DNA from: UTCHB3 sp964371075
GTDB taxonomy: Bacteria > Bacteroidota > Ignavibacteria > Ignavibacteriales > Ignavibacteriaceae
Direction of reading: 5' to 3'
NCBI GenBank assembly: GCA_964371075.1
Contig: CAYJKN010000003.1
Coordinates: 186,001-250,000, forward strand
DNA length: 64,000 nt
Each line of letters opens with the position of its first letter. The first letter of the stretch is position 1. The position numbers and the translations under genes are program-made. This document shows positions 55,118 to 63,841 of this stretch, piece by piece. The notes beneath the pieces were generated by a model. It was not told the DNA's origin. It made no database searches and saw only the letters and a list, made by a program, of their open reading frames with translations.

Positions 55118-55465
55118 CTAATGAGTATGTAATGTATGAGAAGAAAACAGACCGACAATTAATAATGTTACCACCAATGCAACGATAAATTCCTTTTTTA
55201 ATTGGAAATATTCTGAGGTTTTCGTTACCATGTACTTTGCCAATGCATTCCAATTAAGGCTTAGATGAAGCACAAGTGAAATAATGAAAATCAGGGCGCA
55301 AATATTGTGAACGCTCATCAACAAATGTGGCATAACCTCTGTGACATCACTGGTTCTAATAAAATGCAATGGAATGCCAGAAAGAGGCAGTAAAATAATA
55401 GAAAAAAACAAAAACAATGAAGTAAGAGCGCGCTTATTCATGGTTTGCTTGATAGTATTATTCAT
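55118..55465 (-). CDS. DUF4405-like small membrane protein, cytochrome b-type
   Basis: 115 residues with three predicted membrane helices (about 12-34, 44-68 and 88-110). The second helix, MPHLLMSVHNICALIFIISL, followed by VLHLSLNW, holds spaced His residues and a closing Asn-Trp seen in DUF4405 proteins, which look like small diheme cytochrome b relatives. AGG sits five bases before ATG. It is the only gene in the 1-kb unit enclosed by duplicated tRNA-Glu ends. Confidence 0.65.
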   Translation of the reverse strand: MNNTIKQTMNKRALTSLFLFFSIILLPLSGIPLHFIRTSDVTEVMPHLLMSVHNICALIFIISLVLHLSLNWNALAKYMVTKTSEYFQLKKEFIVALVVTLLIVGLFSSHTLHTH

Positions 55466-55694
55466 GTTAACCTTTGGGTTTTCAAAATTGATGTTCGATG
55501 TAACCGAAAATTAGCAATATTTTGAGTATTTAACAACCGTAATCTCCGAATGACTAACCTCAAACCAACAAAATTGAAATTGAATTCCAACTAATAGTTC
55601 ATATAGTTTAATTATTTTAAGTAAAATGGTATAAGATAACTAATAGCTATTTATCTGTCATCACTTCAGTAAACAAAGTTTGCTAACTCCAGCA
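55466..55694. other. Noncoding upstream region of the DUF4405 gene
   Basis: About 230 AT-rich bases with no gene. It probably holds the promoter of the DUF4405 gene, but I see no promoter boxes I would trust. Confidence 0.5.
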
Positions 55695-55758
55695 CTTTCA
55701 TGGCGGTATTAGGGTTTCTGCCAAAGGCATCCCTTCGGGAGAATCCCCTTGGGGTCAC
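55695..55758 (+). pseudogene. Partial tRNA-Glu copy interrupted by a 22-nt insert
   Basis: The stretch CTTTCATGGCGGTATTAGGG at 55695 matches the anticodon-to-T-arm part of tRNA-Glu (54660 onward) with three changes. After TTTC a 22-base insert (55719-55740) interrupts the T-loop, and then the exact tRNA 3' end resumes. The 5' half is missing, so it cannot be a working tRNA. Confidence 0.7.
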
Positions 55759-55792
55759 AAAAAAAAAGCCTTGTAATTGAAAAATTGCAAGG
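55741..55792 (+). repeat. Right copy of the perfect 52-bp direct repeat
   Basis: Identical to 54684-54735 over all 52 bases (GAATCCCC to CAAGG). The start-to-start distance is 1,057 bp. Divergence resumes on both sides. Confidence 0.85.
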
Positions 55793-55800
55793 CTTTTCGT
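55762..55800. terminator. Copied hairpin terminator used by the hydrolase gene
   Basis: GCCTTG.AATT pairs with AATT.CAAGGC around GAAA. Read on the minus strand, the A9 tract becomes a U9 run just after the stem, making a good terminator 13 bases past the stop of the hydrolase gene at 55813. Confidence 0.75.
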
Positions 55801-55812
55801 TTTTAGGTAGAG

Positions 55813-56712
55813 TTATTTCTCTGCTTTTGCGAACTTAATCAGTTCAGTATTAAACTTTTCAGTCTCCTCCAAAAACAAACTGTGACCACTCTTCTCAAAA
55901 GAGACCAGTTGCGAATCTGATATACGGTTTTTCATTTCACGGGCAAGATCAAAAGAACATATTTTATCTTTCTTCCCATGAAGGATCAAAACAGGAATAT
56001 CTATCCTCATCAGGTCATCCCTCAAATCAGTATCCCTGAGGGCGATCAAACTCTGGACAGTGGCATATGGAGAAGCACTCATACACATTCCGTTAAGCCA
56101 ATTACCGATACCCGCATTCAATGAAGTCTCCGTGGCAGAGAATATCGCAGCAAAATTGGACATCAACTTTGGTCGGTCTTCATAACACAATTTTATCAAA
56201 TCATCCACTGCACTTACTGACAGGTTGAAGGGAAAATCGATTTTTTGAGTCCAACTCGGGGCAGCTGCACCAAACAGAGCAAGTTTGGAAACAAAATCAT
56301 TCTTAAACATCGAGACATATCTAATTGCAATAGAGCCCCCCATTGAAAATCCACCTAATACTGCATCTGATATCTCAAGTTTGTTTAATATCGTATGAAT
56401 ATCACGTGCATGAACATCATATTGATACGATCCAAATGGTTTATCAGATTTCCCAAATCCCCTCAAAGTTATTCCGATTACACGAAAATTGTTCTCCATC
56501 AATTTGTTAAACTGATATTCATACATCTCATCAGAAAGAGGCCATCCATGAATAAGTATAACAGCTCTTCCCTCACCACCATCAGTTAAATGAAGTTGAA
56601 CACCCGGCTCCACCTCTATGTATTCTTGCCGAATTGTACCCGGAGATACCCTGGATTGAGGTTCTTCTGCAATTGCAGTTAGTTTTTCATTTGGTGTATT
56701 TAGAATTTCCAT
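55813..56712 (-). CDS. Alpha/beta hydrolase (haloperoxidase/esterase-like)
   Basis: 299 residues: AVILIHGWPLSDEMYEYQ (oxyanion loop), DKPFGSYQYDVHARDIHTIL, nucleophile elbow GGFSMGG, acid in LILHGKKDKICSF and His in EKSGHSLFLEE. The motifs and the FGKSDKP loop place it among non-heme chloroperoxidase/esterase relatives. There is no signal peptide. It is the last gene of a unit that starts with a type III polyketide synthase (gap 109 nt to the methyltransferase), so it may release or modify the polyketide. AAAGGAAC precedes the ATG. Confidence 0.78.
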   Translation of the reverse strand: MEILNTPNEKLTAIAEEPQSRVSPGTIRQEYIEVEPGVQLHLTDGGEGRAVILIHGWPLSDEMYEYQFNKLMENNFRVIGITLRGFGKSDKPFGSYQYDVHARDIHTILNKLEISDAVLGGFSMGGSIAIRYVSMFKNDFVSKLALFGAAAPSWTQKIDFPFNLSVSAVDDLIKLCYEDRPKLMSNFAAIFSATETSLNAGIGNWLNGMCMSASPYATVQSLIALRDTDLRDDLMRIDIPVLILHGKKDKICSFDLAREMKNRISDSQLVSFEKSGHSLFLEETEKFNTELIKFAKAEK

Positions 56713-56821
56713 TTTTTTAGTTCCTTTTTTAATTCTTTTTTTGAATCCTCCAACCGTTAGTTATTTTAGTTGGAATTGATCCAAAACTAATAGAACATTC
56801 AGATCAATATGAATATCACTA

Positions 56822-57313
56822 TTAATTCAACATTGCTTTTTCTTCTGCCTTGATCCTTATCGTTAACATTATTGCATTTAGAATTGTAAAAATTACGGCG
56901 GTAATATAAAGTTCAAAAACGAGGGGTATAATGAGAATCTCAGCAACCACAACAATATAGTTTGGGTGGCGAATATATTTGTAAGGTCCCTTTTTTACCA
57001 AAGGGTGATTCGGGATATGGTAAATTTTTGTATTCCAAAATTTACTTAATGAAAAAATGATCCAACCTTTGAATAAAATCAACAAAAAATAAAGGATCAT
57101 TAAAACAGGGCTCCAGGAATCAGATCCTTTGAGCAGAAATTCAGTTACCAATGAAATAAAAAACGAGACATGGAGCGCCACAATAATTGGGTAGTGCTCT
57201 TTTCCGAACTCTATGGCACCATTTTGCAACAGCCATTTTTCGTTACTGCGGGATAAAACCAGTTCACTAATTCGCAACAAAATAACAGCGGAAATGAATA
57301 AAACAAACACCAT
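56822..57313 (-). CDS. ICMT-family membrane methyltransferase (BpsB/YpbQ-like)
   Basis: 163 residues with about five membrane helices. GPYKYIRHPNYIVVVAEI near the C-terminus is the isoprenylcysteine-carboxyl-methyltransferase signature. NEKWLLQNGAIEFGKEHYPI resembles YpbQ/BpsB, which partners a type III polyketide synthase in Bacillus and methylates alkylpyrones. I use ATG 57313, one base after the polyketide synthase stop; a GTG at 57322 overlaps that gene by eight bases. Confidence 0.78.
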   Translation of the reverse strand: MVFVLFISAVILLRISELVLSRSNEKWLLQNGAIEFGKEHYPIIVALHVSFFISLVTEFLLKGSDSWSPVLMILYFLLILFKGWIIFSLSKFWNTKIYHIPNHPLVKKGPYKYIRHPNYIVVVAEILIIPLVFELYITAVIFTILNAIMLTIRIKAEEKAMLN

Positions 57314-57314
57314 C

Positions 57315-58418
57315 TCAGTCACTTTCCATGTTTAGCAATACCATTTCACTTGAAAATCCGGGACCCATCGACAACATTAAACCATACCCGTTTTCAAAGC
57401 CTCTCTTTATAAATCTCTCTAAAACGTATAACACTGTGGCTGCTGACATGTTGCCATTTTCGTTCATCACTTCCCTTGTATTTTTTAGGAAATCTCCTGT
57501 CACAGGAAGTGCTTCTTCGTAGGCGGAGAGAACTTTTTTACCACCGGGATGGAAAACAAAGTTTTTGATGTCTGATAGCTCTAAATTATTTTTCTTTAAG
57601 AAGGAAATCACATCCTCATATATGTTTTTTGAAATAATTGTTGGAATATCTTGAGAAAACAGAACTTTAAAACCCTGCTCCTGGAATTCCCAGCCCATAA
57701 CATCAAGTGAATCATAATAAAGTTTACTTTGGGCTGCCAGATATTGGATTTGATATGGCTGTTTCATCCTGTGATTTGCTCCCACAATTAAACATGCTGC
57801 CACTCCATCAGAAAAGAGACTTGAGCCTATGAAATTACTTTTACTGAAATCACTTTTTAGGAAGGTAAGTGAACACAACTCGACAACCACCAATAACACA
57901 ACAGCATCGGGATTGGCTTTTGCCAGAATGCTTGCCTTTGATAATCCTGCCACCCCCCCGGCACAACCTAATCCAAAGATGGGTATTCGGGATGTATTCT
58001 GACTCAGTCTCATTTTATTAATTATTAATGCATCGAGGCTCGGTGTTGCGAGTCCTGTCGTCGAAACGAATATGATATCTGTGATGTGGTCTTTATCTAT
58101 TTTGGCAATTGAGATACACTTTTCGATTGCTTCTACTGAGTAATCAAGAGAAGTTTGAATGTAGTCTCTATTGAATTCCTGATAGGTATGTGAATCAAGA
58201 TAATAATCGATTGATTTACAAAAATTCCTTGTGACGATACCGGTGTTATCGAAAGCACTCATAATCCTTTCCACTTGAGGAAAAGATGGCATAAAAAGTT
58301 CCTTGGCATATTCTTTTACCTTCTTTTGTTCTACACGATTTGGCATTTCTATTTTTGTTACTGCTGCAATCGAAGGTAGGGTCAGTGACCGGCCGGTAGA
58401 TTCTTCTTTTTTCATCAT
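57315..58418 (-). CDS. Type III polyketide synthase (chalcone/stilbene synthase family)
   Basis: 367 residues from ATG 58418 (GGAAGAG six bases before). Catalytic triad Cys152 in FGLGCAGG, His290 in FHPGGKKVL and Asn323 in NGNMSAAT. GPGFSSEMVLL is the closing signature. These enzymes extend acyl-CoA with malonyl-CoA into alkylpyrones or alkylresorcinols. The partner ICMT-type gene suggests a BpsA-like product that is O-methylated and membrane-located. This family's starter acyl chain is not readable. Confidence 0.88.
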   Translation of the reverse strand: MMKKEESTGRSLTLPSIAAVTKIEMPNRVEQKKVKEYAKELFMPSFPQVERIMSAFDNTGIVTRNFCKSIDYYLDSHTYQEFNRDYIQTSLDYSVEAIEKCISIAKIDKDHITDIIFVSTTGLATPSLDALIINKMRLSQNTSRIPIFGLGCAGGVAGLSKASILAKANPDAVVLLVVVELCSLTFLKSDFSKSNFIGSSLFSDGVAACLIVGANHRMKQPYQIQYLAAQSKLYYDSLDVMGWEFQEQGFKVLFSQDIPTIISKNIYEDVISFLKKNNLELSDIKNFVFHPGGKKVLSAYEEALPVTGDFLKNTREVMNENGNMSAATVLYVLERFIKRGFENGYGLMLSMGPGFSSEMVLLNMESD

Positions 58419-58682
58419 TTTCAGCTCTTCCAAATAATTTCTGGTTGTACGGAGAATATGCTAAACAACTGAAAGAATTCCTATAATCCACATGGACTAA
58501 AAGAGGTCTACTTCCTGTTTATTTGCTAATTCAAGCTCAACAAAAAAAACATTACATCTGTTCCGGAAGATATTTATACACATTTCTAAATGGAGGGATT
58601 TGTTCAATAACTTTTCTTAATTTTCTTGGAATTTTTGGTGATTTTATTATATTCAAAAGCAGTTAATTAGAAAATCTGAAAC

Positions 58683-60512
58683 ATGCATGACATTGGTAGT
58701 CAGTTCGCTAATTCTGGCTCTGAAAATCCTGCTGATTTACACTATAATCAGGTAACCCCTGATTCGCTCTCTAATTATACCCTTTCAGAAATAGCTGATC
58801 TGATCAACATAATCCAAAGAAAGAATTTGGAATTAAGTAGAGAAAATCAGAGACTTAATACAGAACTTTCCTCTACCGAATCCCCTGCCGGTAAAGAACG
58901 ATCCGAAAGGGAAGCCCGAATAATCTATCAAATTATTCAGGGTGTATCTACCACTGCCAACCTAAACGAATTGTTGATCCTCATCCACTCGTCCCTCTCT
59001 GAACTGTTATATGCTGAGAATTGTTTTGTGGCGTTATACAACGAGGAAACGGGGCTGTTCAGTTTCCCCTATCATGTTGACAAATATGATCCACAGCCTG
59101 ATCCATCACCAATGTTTAAAAGCTGCACAACATATGTTTATGAAACGGGCAAACCACTTCTCTTGTCACAAGAAAAATTTGATGAGTTGGTCGAGTTGGG
59201 TGAAGTTGAACTTGTTGGTGAAAACTCTCCATCCTGGCTGGGTGTGCCTTTAGTAACACCGGCAAAAACGATTGGTGTGCTTGTCCTTCAACATTATGAA
59301 GAGTCTGATGTTTATTCCGAAAGGGATGTACAGTTTCTTGATTCGGTTGCGAGCCAAATTGCAATAGCAATTGAACGAAAAAGAGCCGAGGACTCAATTC
59401 ACGAAAGTGAAGAGATGTTCCGAACCCTTTTTGACCAATCCGCTGACCTCTGTTTGCTTCTGGACGATTCGGGGTTTACGAATGTAAATGCCTCTACACT
59501 CTCGGCACTCGGTTATCAACAAAGGGATGAGATCCTCTCAAAATTCCCAGGGGATATTTCTCCTGAAAAGCAGCCTGATGATTCACTTTCCTCTGAGAAA
59601 GCAAAAATGATGGTTGCTCGAGCTATTCAGGAAGGTTACCACAAATTTGAGTGGATTCATCTGAAAGCTGATGGAAGTGAACTCCCTGTAGAGGTAATGC
59701 TTACTCCTGTCAGATTTAAGGGGAAACAATATCTTTATTCTCTGATGAGGGATATCTCAGAGAGAAAAGCCACGGAAGAGGAGATCAAGCACAAAAACGA
59801 GTTACTTACAAGTCTGTTAAAAGAAAAGGATAAATTTTTCTCAATAATCGCTCATGATCTCTCAAGTCCTTTCCAAAGTTTTTGGGGACTCACCGAGATG
59901 ATGACTGATGATGAAGCTAATTATACGCATGAAGAATATGTCCAAATGAGTGAAAAATTGAATAAACTTGCAAGAAATCTATATATCCTACTCCGTAATC
60001 TTCTTGAATGGGCACAGATGCAAAAAGGTGCATTGGATTTTGAGCCTGAAAGTTTTAATATATCAGATGTTCTTGATCCAATTGTCGAAACCTCGATGTT
60101 AAGGTGTGAACAAAAAGGAATCAGCCTGATAAATAATATTAACCAGGAAACTACTATTCTTGCCGATAAAAAGATGATAAACTCTGTCTTGATGAATTTA
60201 ATTTCCAATGCGATTAAATTTAGCAATAGAGGTGGTTCTGTCTCTCTTAATGCAAAAACAGTTGATGAGTCAACTATTGAGTTTTCGGTATCAGATACAG
60301 GAATCGGCATGTCGAAGGATATACTCAAAAAACTTTTTATACTGGGTGAAAAAACGAGATCCGAGGGAACTGATGGTGAATTAAGTACCGGACTTGGCTT
60401 AATTCTCTGCAAAGAATTTATTGAAAAAAATGGTGGTACACTCCGGGTTAAAAGCAAGCCCGGAACTGGTAGTAAATTTTCTTTCACATTAAGGAAATCA
60501 AAAAGCGGCTAA
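58683..60512 (+). CDS. Cytoplasmic GAF-PAS histidine kinase
   Basis: 609 residues without membrane helices. A coiled coil (about 35-75) precedes a GAF domain (about 85-230, AENCFVALYNEETGLFSFPY...SWLGVPLV), a PAS domain (about 245-365, DQSADLCLLLDDSGFTNVN), then H-box FFSIIAHDLSSPFQSFWGL, N-box NLISNAIKFSNRGG and G-boxes DTGIGMS and STGLGLILCKEF. No receiver gene is nearby. It is only four bases upstream of the DUF3160 gene, which may be accidental or co-transcribed. It is divergent from the polyketide synthase, with a 264-bp shared upstream region. Confidence 0.85.
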   Translation: MHDIGSQFANSGSENPADLHYNQVTPDSLSNYTLSEIADLINIIQRKNLELSRENQRLNTELSSTESPAGKERSEREARIIYQIIQGVSTTANLNELLILIHSSLSELLYAENCFVALYNEETGLFSFPYHVDKYDPQPDPSPMFKSCTTYVYETGKPLLLSQEKFDELVELGEVELVGENSPSWLGVPLVTPAKTIGVLVLQHYEESDVYSERDVQFLDSVASQIAIAIERKRAEDSIHESEEMFRTLFDQSADLCLLLDDSGFTNVNASTLSALGYQQRDEILSKFPGDISPEKQPDDSLSSEKAKMMVARAIQEGYHKFEWIHLKADGSELPVEVMLTPVRFKGKQYLYSLMRDISERKATEEEIKHKNELLTSLLKEKDKFFSIIAHDLSSPFQSFWGLTEMMTDDEANYTHEEYVQMSEKLNKLARNLYILLRNLLEWAQMQKGALDFEPESFNISDVLDPIVETSMLRCEQKGISLINNINQETTILADKKMINSVLMNLISNAIKFSNRGGSVSLNAKTVDESTIEFSVSDTGIGMSKDILKKLFILGEKTRSEGTDGELSTGLGLILCKEFIEKNGGTLRVKSKPGTGSKFSFTLRKSKSG

Positions 60513-60516
60513 AAAA

Positions 60517-63072
60517 ATGAAGAAACTATTATTCGCAATTGTATTAACCTTCACTTTCCCATTGCATTCGCAGAATCCAAATTTTACACTTCAGAATTAT
60601 ATCGATTTTTTACAATCACATCAAAATCTGAGTTCAGCGCAAATAATGGAGATGTACCCGACCGGAGAATTTAATAGCGGTATCACACCGTTTACCGGCA
60701 ATATTCTGTTTTATGATACTATTTGCACAAAATATAATCTCACAGAATATGAACGCTCGTTAATTAACCAACATGGTTTTATGGTAAGTGAGCGATTAAG
60801 TTATCCTACTTTTCTTAGCGCATCCAGCGATATTTTCCACAAAGATCTTCCCCTTTTCGTTTCAACGGATGCCATTCTTCATGCACTGCATCTCTCTTAC
60901 GATAAAATCCTGATGCAGCTTGAAGGAGAATACCTGATTCCAAAAGTTCAACTTCTCCTGAATTCGATACATTCTCAAATTTCAGGGTTGAATACACTTT
61001 ATGGAAGTGATTCCCTTGGTGGTGTGGCTCTTCGTGATTTGGATGTTTATAACACCGTTGCAAGGAAACTTTTTAATCCTGCTGCCACTCCATGGTATTC
61101 ATCCAACAATCCAAAAATTGACAGCATTTTGCAGTTTATCGATGACGAGACGATGGTTTTGTACTCATTATTTGGAGAAGAGCAACATTACATCGATTTT
61201 AGTCAGTTCACCCTCAGAGGTCACTATGCAGATGAACAAAATCTTATGAATTACCCTCTTCTCGATGAATATTTTAAAGCAATGATATGGTTGGGCAGAA
61301 CAGAAATCCAACTTCTACCTCCGGCGGAAGTTCCTCAGCGTGATCCTTCCACAGCTCGAAGTTGTATGCTCGCTGCGTTACTCGAAGCGGCAACCTCATC
61401 AACCCCGGCAAATGGTTATTACTCAGAGATTAACAACCTGCTCAACTTCCTCGTTGGATCTCAAGACAATGTAACAATCAACAATCTTTCGTTTCTGCTT
61501 GAAAATGCGAATATAACATCTCCTCTTCAATTTAACGATACCACAAAGCTTTATGCTTTTCAAGATTCATTACTCGCTAATCCGTTCGCCTTTCAGATGA
61601 TTAATTCTCAACTGTTGATGACAAACCCTTTCTCTCCGAGAACTACTCTTCCTGCTTCTGCTGTTATGTTAATGGGACAAAGATTTGTCATTGATTCCTA
61701 TATCACTTCACAGGTAGTTTTTGACAGGATTATTTATAATGGACAAAAGATCAAGAGGATGTTGCCAAACACATTGGACGTTTTGGGCGGGCTCGGTAAC
61801 AACGCCGCTATCCGACTTCTCAAGGATGAATTGAATGCATATCACTATGGAACAAATCTTGCCGCAGCACGATATCTTATTGAAGCTTATGACACAAGTT
61901 TCTGGAATGCAAATCTCTTCCACAAATGGGTCAACTCATTAAGAAAGATCAATCCTCCTGAAGACCGTGATTCTCTGCCTCAGTTTATGCAAACCGCAGC
62001 CTTTTGGCAACAGAAGTTGAATACTCAACTGGGAAGTTGGACCCAACTTCGCCACGATAATATCCTGTATGCAAAACAATCATATACTTCGGGATGGGTG
62101 TGTTCTTTTCCCTACGGTTACGTTGAACCATTTCCATCGTTTTATGAAGATCTAAGAGACTTTGGTGACTTCTTTAAGACAATTTTGCTTCCACTCCAGT
62201 TTGATAATCAATATATCAAAATGGAGATGATGAACTGGTGTGACAGGTTCCGTTTTTCAAATGATACTCTCGCTTCCATTGCAAAAAAAGAGCTTGCCAA
62301 TCAAAATCTTACAGGACAAGAACAACAGTTTTTAAGAAACTTCCTTAAAGTTGACCACAGTGCTTACGGTTCCCCATATGACGGGTGGTATTACGACTTA
62401 TTTTATGCTCCCGAGGATCTTTTTCAGAAACAACTATATGTGGTTGCCGATATCCATACCTCCGGACTGGACGAAAATGGTAATTTTGTTGGGTGGGTAA
62501 AACATGTGGGCACCGGAAAAGTAAATCTTGGAGTAGTAACTGCAAAAAATCCTGCCGGTGTTGATGTGGCTTATGTTGGTCCTTTTTTAAGTTATTACGA
62601 CTACACAACAACTAATTACCTCAGATTGGATGATGACAGTTGGGTAAACACCTATTTAGCTCAGGCATCAAGACCGGATTTTGTAAATTTATATCTTGCA
62701 GATTCTGCAGGTAATTCGAGAGGTCCAGGATCATCGCTCTTAACCTCTGTGAGACTCGAAAATCCCGGAGACAATGGTGACATTGAAGACTATATGCTGG
62801 CTCAGAACTACCCAAATCCGTTTAATAATTCAACAATTATTAAATTTTCAATCCCGTCAAGTGCAACCGGCAATTTTGTCGAATTGAATATTTTTAATGT
62901 TCAAGGTGTACTGGTTAAGAAACTTCTAGCGGAGCCACTTCAACAAGGAAATTATTCGATTGCCTGGAATGGTGATGATAATTCCGGAAGACCGGTTGCG
63001 AGTGGAATATATTTCTACAGCCTGATTTCCGGAGGGAAATCTATCACCGGAAAAATGACTTTATTAAAATAG
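60517..63072 (+). CDS. DUF3160 secreted protein with T9SS type A sorting domain
   Basis: 851 residues. Signal peptide (1-18), then a large helical DUF3160-like domain (about 50-660) with LPLFVSTDAILHALHLSYDKIL, which I recognise as its mark, and YHYGTNLAAARYLIEAYD. The C-terminus has NYPNPFNNSTIIKFSI and KMTLLK, the T9SS type A sorting domain. The domain has no assigned activity that I know of. A strong terminator follows. Confidence 0.82.
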   Translation: MKKLLFAIVLTFTFPLHSQNPNFTLQNYIDFLQSHQNLSSAQIMEMYPTGEFNSGITPFTGNILFYDTICTKYNLTEYERSLINQHGFMVSERLSYPTFLSASSDIFHKDLPLFVSTDAILHALHLSYDKILMQLEGEYLIPKVQLLLNSIHSQISGLNTLYGSDSLGGVALRDLDVYNTVARKLFNPAATPWYSSNNPKIDSILQFIDDETMVLYSLFGEEQHYIDFSQFTLRGHYADEQNLMNYPLLDEYFKAMIWLGRTEIQLLPPAEVPQRDPSTARSCMLAALLEAATSSTPANGYYSEINNLLNFLVGSQDNVTINNLSFLLENANITSPLQFNDTTKLYAFQDSLLANPFAFQMINSQLLMTNPFSPRTTLPASAVMLMGQRFVIDSYITSQVVFDRIIYNGQKIKRMLPNTLDVLGGLGNNAAIRLLKDELNAYHYGTNLAAARYLIEAYDTSFWNANLFHKWVNSLRKINPPEDRDSLPQFMQTAAFWQQKLNTQLGSWTQLRHDNILYAKQSYTSGWVCSFPYGYVEPFPSFYEDLRDFGDFFKTILLPLQFDNQYIKMEMMNWCDRFRFSNDTLASIAKKELANQNLTGQEQQFLRNFLKVDHSAYGSPYDGWYYDLFYAPEDLFQKQLYVVADIHTSGLDENGNFVGWVKHVGTGKVNLGVVTAKNPAGVDVAYVGPFLSYYDYTTTNYLRLDDDSWVNTYLAQASRPDFVNLYLADSAGNSRGPGSSLLTSVRLENPGDNGDIEDYMLAQNYPNPFNNSTIIKFSIPSSATGNFVELNIFNVQGVLVKKLLAEPLQQGNYSIAWNGDDNSGRPVASGIYFYSLISGGKSITGKMTLLK

Positions 63073-63085
63073 CTTTAAAAATTAA

Positions 63086-63120
63086 AAAGGCTGACTCTTT
63101 TCCGGGTCAGCCTTTTTTCT
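63086..63120 (+). terminator. Terminator between DUF3160 gene and yebC
   Basis: AAAGGCTGAC and GTCAGCCTTT pair around a short loop (63086-63113), followed by T residues; A5 on the left makes it usable from the minus strand as well. Confidence 0.85.
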
Positions 63121-63130
63121 TTTAATTCAA

Positions 63131-63841
63131 CTATTGCATGTTGTGATAGACTGCAACAACATCATCATCTTCTTCGAGTAAGTCGAGGAGTTCTGTCATT
63201 TCAGTTCTCTGCTCCCCTTCGAGTTCTTTGTAAACATTTGGGATGTACTGTAATTCAGCACTCTCAACTTCAACATTCCTGTCCTCAAGAGCTTTTTGCA
63301 TCTTGCCAAACTCTTCATACGGACAGTAGATGTAGATGAACTCATCATCACTATCCAACTCATCCAATCCAAAATCGATCAACTCAAGTTCAAGTTCTTC
63401 CACATCGGAAACTGAACCCTTCTTCAATTTAAAAAAGGCTTTATGCTCAAAATTGAAAGATACACTACCGGAATTCCCGAGAACGCCATTCCCTTTTTTA
63501 AAGTGGTGACGCACATTTGCCACGGTTCTGGTGGTGTTGTCAGTAGCACACGAAACTATCACATAGATTCCATGTGGTCCCATTCCCTCGTAAGTGATTT
63601 CCTGATAGCCTGTTGTATCTTTTGAAGAAGCCCTTTTAATTGCCGCTTCAACTCTATCTTTTGGCATGTTTACACTTTTTGCGTTTTGCATTGCCAGTCT
63701 GAGTTTCGAATTGCTGGATGGGTCCGGTCCACCGGCCTTCACTGCTATTTCTATCTCTTTTCGTGCACGATTAAATGCAACTGACATTTTTGCAAAGCGT
63801 GCGAACATAACATGTTTACGCGTTTCGAATATCCTGCCCAT
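63131..63841 (-). CDS. yebC: YebC/PmpR-family DNA-binding/translation factor
   Basis: 236 residues. MGRIFETRKHVMFARFAKMS at the start is the family N-terminus, then GGPDPSSNSKLR, NMPKDRVEAAIKRA, EGMGPHGIYVIV, NVRHHFKKGNGVLG and the acidic C-terminal region LLDLLEEDDDVVAVYHNM. YebC proteins act in transcription or in translation of proline-rich stretches. Length agrees with the family. No gene is seen in 63842-64000. Confidence 0.93.
   Translation of the reverse strand: MGRIFETRKHVMFARFAKMSVAFNRARKEIEIAVKAGGPDPSSNSKLRLAMQNAKSVNMPKDRVEAAIKRASSKDTTGYQEITYEGMGPHGIYVIVSCATDNTTRTVANVRHHFKKGNGVLGNSGSVSFNFEHKAFFKLKKGSVSDVEELELELIDFGLDELDSDDEFIYIYCPYEEFGKMQKALEDRNVEVESAELQYIPNVYKELEGEQRTEMTELLDLLEEDDDVVAVYHNMQ

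Noticed and set aside
54984..55253. 89-codon minus-strand frame with a SCC tail inside the tRNA-Glu-bounded unit
   Set aside because: Most of it overlaps the DUF4405 gene in another frame; only the last part is free and too short to support a gene.
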